Source: Amphiura filiformis (Eukaryota; Echinodermata; Ophiuroidea; Amphilepidida; Amphiuridae). Taken from it: a stretch of DNA of 64,000 bases. The position numbers were made by a program, and so were the translations under genes. The stretch is taken from positions 35,252,181 to 35,316,180 of the forward strand of contig NC_092642.1 of the NCBI RefSeq assembly GCF_039555335.1. Reading direction: 5' to 3'. Positions 58,801-64,000 of this stretch are shown one piece after another; positions within the stretch are counted from its first letter, which is position 1, and each line of letters begins with the position of its first letter. The notes beneath the pieces were generated by a model. It was not told the origin of the DNA, did not search any database, and was given only the letters and a program-made list of their open reading frames with translations.

Positions 58801-59253
58801 CGGCGGCACTGCGTTTCCAGCAGGAGGTGCAGTGTTAGCCGGGAGTCCTATAGTACTTGGGTGATGTGCTGCAGCAGCACCTGGTTGTCCTGCAGGAGGA
58901 ACAGGCGCTCCTGTAGGATTTCCAATAGATGGATGATGCTTAGCAGCAGTTGGAACTGCTGGAGCTGATGCCATAACAGGTTGTGATGTTGGTGCACCAG
59001 TTTGGGCAGCTACTCCAGTGGGCTGGTGAGCACCTGCAGTAGGGTGGTGTACTGGGCCTGCTGCACCTGATTGATGTAGTGCAGCAGGTGGTGGTGGCGG
59101 CCAATTCCTTGCAACACCTGGTGAGGGTGCATTGTTCGGTGTTGGTGAGGGCGTCTGCTTGGGGTAACTTCCATCTCGTGCTCCTGAAGCTGCTGGGTGG
59201 GGTGGGGGTGGTACAGCAGCATTGGCTGGGGTGGGATGTCCATCACCTACAAC
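47405..59253 (-). CDS. TET: TET methylcytosine dioxygenase, 3' eight exons (5' end not found in window)
   Basis: TET enzymes are nuclear Fe(II)/2-oxoglutarate dioxygenases that oxidise 5-methylcytosine to 5-hydroxymethyl-, formyl- and carboxylcytosine. Eight exons with consensus GT-AG sites join in compatible phases: 57709-59253, 57164-57248, 56072-56165, 54931-55139, 54044-54197, 52154-52243, 50911-51048, 47405-49857. Order: disordered Pro/Ala/His/Gln-rich region, Cys-rich region starting at PQCGCV, first beta-helix half with the HRD metal motif, a long disordered insert, then the second half with ELHATT (distal His) and HPTRISL (Arg for 2-oxoglutarate) at the same 15-residue spacing as in TET2, and a GPYQKWV tail like chordate TETs. 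About 1,590 codons are present. Two frame breaks (near 57950 and 48850) interrupt an otherwise continuous protein. No CXXC domain exon is recognised. The span includes introns. Confidence 0.95.
49180..49400 (-). repeat. Coding minisatellite: (S)RDRDP repeats in TET
   Basis: On the minus strand a unit of about 15 bases (TCACGATCACGCGATGGG in plus-strand order) is iterated and encodes alternating SRD-RDP/RDA. It lies in the disordered insert of the TET catalytic domain. Unit-to-unit identity is high in the centre (about 49270-49360), suggesting recent length change. Confidence 0.85.
50168..50492. mobile_element. Pogo/Tigger-like MITE (TET intron)
   Basis: The ends CAGTCCAACCTCTCTTATCCGGA and, inverted, CAGTCCAACCTCTTTC are flanked by TA on both sides. 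TTATCCGGA recurs inside (near 50210, 50424 and 50441). Pogo/Tigger elements have CAGT...CCTC-CTTA-CCGG-like ends and TA targets. It lies between exons 47405-49857 and 50911-51048. Confidence 0.85.
50755..50885. repeat. Dispersed repeat with GGGGGTGTATGGAT, copy 1
   Basis: CACAAGGGGTGTAAATATCAAATGGAATCACCCATTCAGGTAACTCC...CTCCCACAGGGGGTGTATGGATT. It shares CCCATTCAGGTAAC and the CATACACCCCCT block with 62228-62345, in a rearranged orientation. Confidence 0.6.
50911..51048 (-). CDS. TET: TET exon: first beta-helix half with HxD iron ligands
   Basis: This 138-base exon (phase 0-0; acceptor TTTCTTTCCAG, donor GTG|GTAAGT) encodes [38 protein letters not shown] and [41 protein letters not shown] is the catalytic core signature. 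HRD supplies the His and Asp that bind Fe(II), equivalent to H1382 and D1384 of human TET2. Confidence 0.97.
51247..51503. mobile_element. MITE with TGTGACTCCTCGCCACAACTGAGC ends (TET intron)
   Basis: TATGTGACTCCTCGCCACAACTGAGCTCGGATGTCGCCA at the left has an inverse match at 51464-51503 with one mismatch over about 38 bases. TA flanks are possible. Confidence 0.82.
51831..51905. repeat. Short hairpin repeat GGCCCCTGAACATGTTTAA, copy 1
   Basis: GGCCCCTGAACATGTTTAAA pairs with TTTAAACATGTTCAAGAGC 36 bases on. The same hairpin and the neighbouring AACCTCC/GTGTGTCACTGG words recur at 55268-55350 in the intron two exons away. Confidence 0.7.
52154..52243 (-). CDS. TET: TET exon: helical linker before the beta-helix core
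   Basis: The exon is 90 bases (30 codons, phase 0-0) between TGTATTTACAG and CAG|GTAAGA. It encodes [20 protein letters not shown] and [10 protein letters not shown]. The pattern L-x-LAT-xAP-x5-AP-AY-NQ matches the TET helical linker. Confidence 0.93.
53111..53531. mobile_element. hAT-like MITE with 8-bp target duplication CTTGGGTA (TET intron)
   Basis: The element 53119-53523 has ends CAGGGGCGTAGCCAGC and GCTGGCTACGCTACTG and is flanked on both sides by CTTGGGTA (53111-53118 and 53524-53531). An exact 8-bp duplication is the hAT signature. The interior shares GACGAAAAAAATTGCAGTTGCATCAT and AGCTTCCCG with 35485-35720. Confidence 0.9.
53713..53889. repeat. Inverted repeat TTATTTAATT-GTACATCGTGGAACAT
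   Basis: TTATTTAATTCTGGTACATCGTGGAACAT at the left pairs with ATGTTCCACGATGTACACAAATTAAATAA at the right, 120 bases apart. Probably a MITE in the same TET intron as the hAT-like element. Confidence 0.7.
54044..54197 (-). CDS. TET: TET exon: [23 protein letters not shown]
   Basis: This 154-base exon has acceptor CTTTTTGCAG and donor GTG|GTAAGT. It encodes [20 protein letters not shown], then [21 protein letters not shown]. It is the most conserved block of TET enzymes, with zinc-binding cysteines and residues that contact DNA next to the flipped base. All expected cysteines are present. Confidence 0.97.
54732..54844. mobile_element. Small MITE with TGAAGTAAACTCAT arms
   Basis: TACTAGGGCGAGTCAAAATGAAGTAAACTCAT and ATGAGTTTACTTCATTTAGAATCACCTTGTA are inverse, imperfect copies; outer TA is compatible with mariner-type insertion. 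Confidence 0.65.
54931..55139 (-). CDS. TET: TET exon: Cys-rich domain, [14 protein letters not shown] segment
   Basis: These 209 bases (acceptor CGTTCACAG, donor GA|GTAAGT) encode [16 protein letters not shown], then [21 protein letters not shown], a [10 protein letters not shown] helix and RRCGTNEE. This matches the TET segment with a GH-C pair and a D/P-RRC Cys. The core hydrophobic strand pattern and the Cys/His ligands are intact. Confidence 0.95.
55268..55350. repeat. Short hairpin repeat GGCCCCTGAACATGTTTAA, copy 2
   Basis: GGCCCCTGAACATGTTTAA pairs with TTTAAATATGTTCAGGGGCC; it is followed by ACTGACACACAGGAGGTTT, the inverse of sequence preceding copy 1. Confidence 0.75.
55773..55943. 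mobile_element. MITE with CAGAGATGCCA ends, copy 2 (TET intron)
   Basis: Same family as 2768-2945, with ends CAGAGATGCCA and TGGCATCTCTG. It is flanked by TATGCA on both sides, again a 6-bp candidate target duplication. It lies in the TET intron between exons 54931-55139 and 56072-56165. Confidence 0.75.
56072..56165 (-). CDS. TET: TET exon: [12 protein letters not shown] motif
   Basis: This 94-base exon, with acceptor CATTCAG and donor TGG|GTAAGT, encodes [20 protein letters not shown] followed by [11 protein letters not shown]. The [17 protein letters not shown] string is nearly identical to vertebrate TET proteins; the Cys is one of the zinc ligands of the Cys-rich domain. It ends in phase 0. 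Confidence 0.95.
56634..56967. mobile_element. MITE with GAAGAGCTTATTT arms (TET intron)
   Basis: GAAGAGCTTATTTCCAAACCG...AAGTCCACAACCCCATGT at the left is repeated inverted at 56927-56967 (ACATGGGGTTGTGGACTTAACACGGTTTGCAAATAAGCTCTTC). Arms of about 40 bp. Confidence 0.8.
57164..57248 (-). CDS. TET: TET exon: [10 protein letters not shown] motif of the Cys-rich region
   Basis: These 85 bases sit between acceptor TTATCAACAG and donor AAAAAAG|GTGAGT. They encode [20 protein letters not shown] and a short amphipathic helix ending [15 protein letters not shown] followed by an AIRELME helix is diagnostic of TET Cys-rich domains (vertebrate counterparts read [12 protein letters not shown]). It joins the previous exon in phase 1 and the next in phase 2. 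Confidence 0.95.
57709..59253 (-). CDS. TET: TET exon: disordered N-terminal region through first Cys-rich residues
   Basis: The acceptor is a pyrimidine-rich tract ending TTATGCAG before 59253; the ATG at 59259 lies inside that acceptor and is not a start. The exon encodes about 430 residues of Pro/Ala/Gly/His/Gln-rich low-complexity protein with a poly-Gln run near 58640, then a Ser/Pro-rich part. After the frame break it continues into a conserved-looking end: basic segment [17 protein letters not shown], then PQCGCV, where the TET Cys-rich region begins, and a donor g|GTGAGT. The frame is open from 59253 to about 57904 in one register and from about 57955 to 57709 in another. Confidence 0.85.
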
Positions 59254-62227
59254 CTGCATAACGAGAAAAAAAGAAGAACAGAGAAATGTTTAGTTTGTTT
59301 ATATATACATAACACAAAGGATTCTAGTACTGGTTTCTGTTAAATGCAATGGCAGACATCAAACATCAAACACACAAAATGTAGATTGTTCACACTGTAA
59401 TATGTGTGAATGCTCAAGTACACATGTGTACAGTTTGCTAAGCTCAACACTGGCTTGATTTTCAACATTTGGGGGCTAACAAAATGAAAATATGTTGATG
59501 ACCAATTCTGGGGGTACCCAAGGGTGGTTGCCCCCATCCCCTCTCAGAGTCAGAAAATTCTGCGAAAAATATATCCAAAACATCCATTTTTCCTGGTTTA
59601 TGATAACATTTTTCCACTTCACTTGTAATTACTGGAGGGACAGGGGTGAAGGTTATTCGAGAGCCCCTGCACCAAAATTATTGAGGGGGTTCCTAAGCAA
59701 ATGCTCAAGATAGATGAAATGATGTCACCATGGTCACTGCAAATAACATTCTAATCCAAACATTAGAAATCAACACCATGCGATAACAACAGGGTATGTC
59801 TACATGTAGGACCTAACACACAGGACTTACACAAACATGTTATCAAAATATTGTTTAGCAACACAAAAGATTTTTAGCTTCGCCAATACAGAATGGACAA
59901 AGCATTTGTCATATTATTTTCAAAACTGTTTCTCTTCCCCTTTGGATGCTGATTATATAAAACCCTATTATATCAAGTGACCGAGCATGGGTTCATAAAA
60001 ATGCCACGCACCCTATGGTGACTGTGCCTGGATCATGCCATAATACCCTTCAGGTAAACTGGTACTGTATAAAGGCAACCATTGTTCAAGATCTTCGACT
60101 TGGATTTGAGGAAAGCCACGTGCAAATGGGTGAAATTGCCTACAAGTCACTATATTTTAACAAATTAAAAACAACTTTTTATTGCAAGACTTTTCACAAT
60201 AAACCTATTACAAAATAACAATAATTTATTTATGGTGTAAATAAAATTTGCACAAAATTCACCTTTAATTGACAATACATGTACATTATAACAAATTGAC
60301 TGTTAATGTCATATAGCCCAACAATTAACAACAGTCAAATTTGTAGCAATTTATGTTGGAATTTATGCCAATCTTCAACAAGGAATGCATGTGACAATAG
60401 GCTCAATAATGATGACAGTGAAATCCCAAACTAATGCACGGCCCACTTTGAACACTGAAATACATCAATTGCATTTAATATCGGCTCTCTATTGTCACCA
60501 CGGGTTAATGTTGATCTACATGTAGCGCATACACGACAAACATGCGGAAAGTGGGTCAAGTTCGTCAACTTTACGCCACGCCACGTGCCTTGTGGCCTCC
60601 TGGGTTCAAACGAGCAGCATGATACAATACCGTTTTTACCCCACTTCTGTTCTCCTTGCGTTTTTCTGTGTCTCAACTTCTAAAGTTTTTGGCTGATAGA
60701 TGCATTGGAGGGGGTCTGTGTCAAATCTCCCGTCTTACAAGTAATGTGGTTTCATGATCTGGCAAGGAATGTCCACCGCAGAAATGCCTTTATCGTGACA
60801 ATATCGTGAGACTATTCGAGAAAAATTCACAAATTTGAAATTTTACAGAATTTGCTTTAGTATCTATAGGCCTACTTCAAATGCACACATGTAGGGCTAC
60901 ACAACATTTAAGGCGGATGGGAGTAAAATATTTTCTTTCAGAAGGGAAATTTATCTATTTTAGAAATAAGATTGTGTCATGCAACAGACATTTCCTAAAT
61001 GAAATCACAGCGGGAAAATGCTGCATTTCTTGGAATTCGAATACAATGTAACTGCGCATTAAAAGGATCAGTGAAGGGTGTAACAGACAAACTATGTATT
61101 TTCATCTAGACTAGACTGTTGCCTGAAGAATGACCTGTAAAAGTGCATTGACCGCAACAATAAAAACATGCCAATATAGTCTTTAATGCATAGGTCTATG
61201 TACGATAGTTCAAAATCGTGAAGTTAAGAAGTGAAGTAGCTCAAAATTTGTAAAAATTACCACTTTTACAGAATACCGGTAAATGCACTTTGTTTCGTTC
61301 TATTTTAGGAGACTGAATCAGAAAAGACAGTATCTGCTCACACTGCAATGTAATTATTTACACTTACTGCCTTTTTACTTGAGGGCAGCTATGTACAGCC
61401 CGTAGCCCTTTTCCTGATTAAATTTCTTTGTCCATTTATCATAATGAAATATGCAGGAAGCAGTTACTTTTGATTTGCACACGTATGTGTCCTACTTACA
61501 ATTCCATGTTTGACTTTCTAATAAACGGGAAATGCACAATGTGCAGTGAGCAAATTTAATTTACCGTCAATGATTTCAGTGCTACATACAGGGCCTATTT
61601 TAAAATACTGGTACTTAGAAAATAAAAAAAATATTGGTTCAGACAAAATGTAGGATGGCTCAGAAAAACTATCATTGATCCTGGGACTACCAACACTTTG
61701 GGGAAAAAAAACCAAGAAAGAAAATCAGTATTTTCGTGGTAAGAAACTTTCAGAAAATGAAAAAGAATTCACATTTTTGAAGCACAAATTGAATTGAAAT
61801 TGATCCAATTCAATTAACTTCAAAAAACTGCAAACAAAATAATTAAATGAATAGACAATTTTATACTTTTGCCATTTACTAAAATTTACACACAGACAAA
61901 TATTACAAGTTATAAATGTCAGTATTTTTGAGCTTACTGACCTTCTTACAAAACAAGGAAACTATAACCCTGACCCTTTTAGTCATGCTACAACTCAAGG
62001 CAAATCATTAATAGTGTCAACATATTAAGAATAAGAAATACTACAAATTCAATGAAATAGTCTTCCAATGTATCTATGGAAGCAGTGCGACTGTTAGACA
62101 AATGCAGAAGGCCTATTTTTACATTTTACTTCAATTATTGTATATTGTGAATCACATGTATGAAAAGATAAATTTTTCTAAAAAAATACCATATTTTCTA
62201 GTACTTGGTAGAATATATACAAGGGGC

Positions 62228-62345
62228 TGTTCCGGTTGAAATCCATACACCCCCTATGGAAGACATGTTTTTAATCTCCAACACAAGGAGGATAGCTTTC
62301 AGATGGAGTCGCCCATTCAGGTAACCCCATTTGAAATTCCCACCA
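62228..62345. repeat. Dispersed repeat with CATACACCCCCT, copy 2
   Basis: GTTGAAATCCATACACCCCCTATGGAAGACATG, then CACAAGGAGG and CGCCCATTCAGGTAACCCCATTTGAAATTC, related to 50755-50885. Confidence 0.6.
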
Positions 62346-63929
62346 TGTAAAGAGAAACCTTGTGCAAATTGGCAGGACACACACTATGAACCACAATGGC
62401 CTCATCCCAATGCCATAGTCCAATAACCTCAATTAAACAATCATAGTGCAAAATTTGACCTTAAGTTGCAGAGTATGAGTTTTTGTACCCAAGTTTTCAA
62501 AGGTCATTCAATGAATGTACAAATGTATTGGAGCTAAAGAACTGTGCACTAATACTATAGATGAGAATGTTTTGGATCCTAGTGACTGACTTCCAAGCAA
62601 GCAAACAAAGATACCCTAAGCTTTTCAGACCTATTCAGGCATTCACAACCTGTTGTTCAAATGTTCAAGGTGAATGCTATGGAAATGGTTATAGTAAGGT
62701 CAACAGACAGGTATGATCTGCCACTTAGGGTCAAAAGCTAAAAATAACTCAATTGTTACTAAATATGAACTGATTTATTAATATGTGCACACAGTTTCTC
62801 CATCATGTCCAAGTTTAATACCTATAGGCCTATATAATTATTTTAGTTTCCTGTATGTAGGCCCCCTATGTAGTGGCGGTACCATATTTTTTTTTCGGTA
62901 GAGGACGTTTTGGGAAAAGTGAATTTCAAAAAGTGGAAATTTACGTTAAGTTTTGGGCTTGAGGGCTTAAAATAGTTAATCCCCCCGCCCCGCAAAAGGA
63001 CCTCCCACACCTCCAAATGTAGCTCTATTTTCCTAAACATTTCATCAAGACTAAGGCAGATGTACACCCGCAACATGAACACCTACAAATCCACATTTAT
63101 ATGTAGGCCGACATCTGATGACACATTCATCATTTCAAGAGGCAAGACAATCATGGAGGATGAAAACATTCACTCCAATGCTGTACCATCACCTTCATGT
63201 TCACAATCAGCACTCATACATCACAGGGCATTAACCTACACTGCCAAGAAAGTGCCAAGCCACTACTGCCAGACATCACCCACATTTAACCAGTGGTAAT
63301 TATATTGCTATTTATACACATACAGAGACATTTGTTGTGTCTGGGTTTCACTTGGGTTTGATTGTACTACCAGATTGTTGAGGTGGTGTCCTTAAATGCC
63401 CTAGCCGGTGATTACATAATCAAAAGGTTGGAAAGTTGCCCCAAATGTGCGCTGTCTGTGTTGGACAATACAGCAGCGAGATGACTGTACTTTTCCAGCT
63501 CCAGTGAAGTATGGTAGACATTTCGCTGGATTGTAGACTTTGTGGTCAAGCCGCAGCACAATGTACGTAACATCACGTCCCTGGAAATACCTGTTCATGT
63601 TAGGTCAACCAACACTTTGGGAAAACCAATATTGCATAATCTCCATGGTATGCTTCAGGGGACAAACCAAAATAATAATTGATGAAGCCTTGGAACAGTA
63701 TGGGAAAATGTTAGGGAAGCCATCTGAGAAGGAGTGGTGCAGCCTACCATCCTCCAGAAAGGGGACTGTGCTTTCTACTGGCACACACTAGCCTAGTCCG
63801 AGGTGCTCTGACGATAACACTCCGATCGCCAGGCAATCTACGTTTGTGGGACAACGAAAACGCTACGTGAACGAGCTAACACTAGCCTAGCTCTAAGCAT
63901 ACTGACACTGCTTTTTGGCAGAGGGAATA

Positions 63930-63988
63930 GAAGGAAGGAAGGAAGGAAGGAAGGAAGGAAGGAAGGAAGGAAGGAAGGAAGGAAGGAA
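63930..63988. repeat. (GGAA)n microsatellite
   Basis: About 14 units of GGAA/GAAG close to the window edge. Confidence 0.95.
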
Positions 63989-64000
63989 GAAGATGATGTG

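Larger units (their letters stand above)
59254..64000. other. Region upstream of the recognised TET exons; no supported exon
   Basis: The acceptor at 59254 requires at least one more 5' exon, which is not recognised here. The stretch is AT-rich. It holds a dispersed repeat fragment (62228-62345) and a locally more CpG-rich part at about 60490-60660 that could be promoter DNA. Modest open frames at 63060-63299 (+), 63401-63598 (-) and 63540-63791 (+) match no family I can name. A GGAA tract closes the window. No CXXC zinc-finger pattern was seen on either strand. Confidence 0.4.

Noticed and set aside
59254..59259. ATG at 59259 as the TET start codon
   Set aside because: It is part of the acceptor (TTATGCAG) of an internal exon; the polypyrimidine tract lies directly upstream.
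63060..63791. Open frames near the right edge as upstream TET exons
   Set aside because: No CXXC or other TET motif, and no splice sites in a consistent phase; left unassigned.

Overview
This is an intron-bearing animal genome window: AT-rich, with GT-AG introns, long non-coding stretches, many small inverted-repeat transposons and the octamer TAGGCCTA scattered through the intergenic DNA. The repeat style and the single TET-type gene suggest a marine invertebrate deuterostome, probably an echinoderm. The species is inferred, not shown.

Two protein-coding genes can be supported, both on the minus strand. (1) A DDIT4/REDD-family gene (6895-12301): two coding exons separated by a 4.8 kb intron, rebuilt here by splice phase into a 214-residue protein with the family's EPCG-RGC and KRKLY motifs. 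(2) The 3' part of a TET methylcytosine dioxygenase gene (47405-59253): eight exons covering the Cys-rich region, both halves of the double-stranded beta-helix with the HxD, distal His and 2-oxoglutarate-binding Arg, and the conserved C-terminus. Its 5' end and any CXXC exon are not recognised in the window. The two largest TET exons each contain one reading-frame break of the same kind; sequence or assembly error is the simplest explanation.

Layout: 1-3.2 kb, repeats including a foldback element, a palindrome and an interstitial telomere-like tract; 3.2-6.9 kb, 3' flank of DDIT4; 6.9-12.3 kb, DDIT4, with a 1.1 kb TTAA-flanked element in its intron; 12.3-12.8 kb, putative DDIT4 promoter; 12.8-41 kb, intergenic DNA dense in MITEs, tandem repeats and degraded transposons; 41-47.4 kb, 3' flank (possibly 3' UTR) of TET; 47.4-59.25 kb, TET exons with MITE-bearing introns; 59.3-64 kb, unassigned DNA upstream, probably TET intron and/or 5' region.

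Functionally, DDIT4-family proteins restrain mTORC1 under stress and TET proteins oxidise 5-methylcytosine. Nothing in the sequence links the two beyond proximity. The most striking non-genic signal is a set of unrelated short elements that all use TTAA target sites, including one whose empty site survives in an adjacent tandem duplicate.
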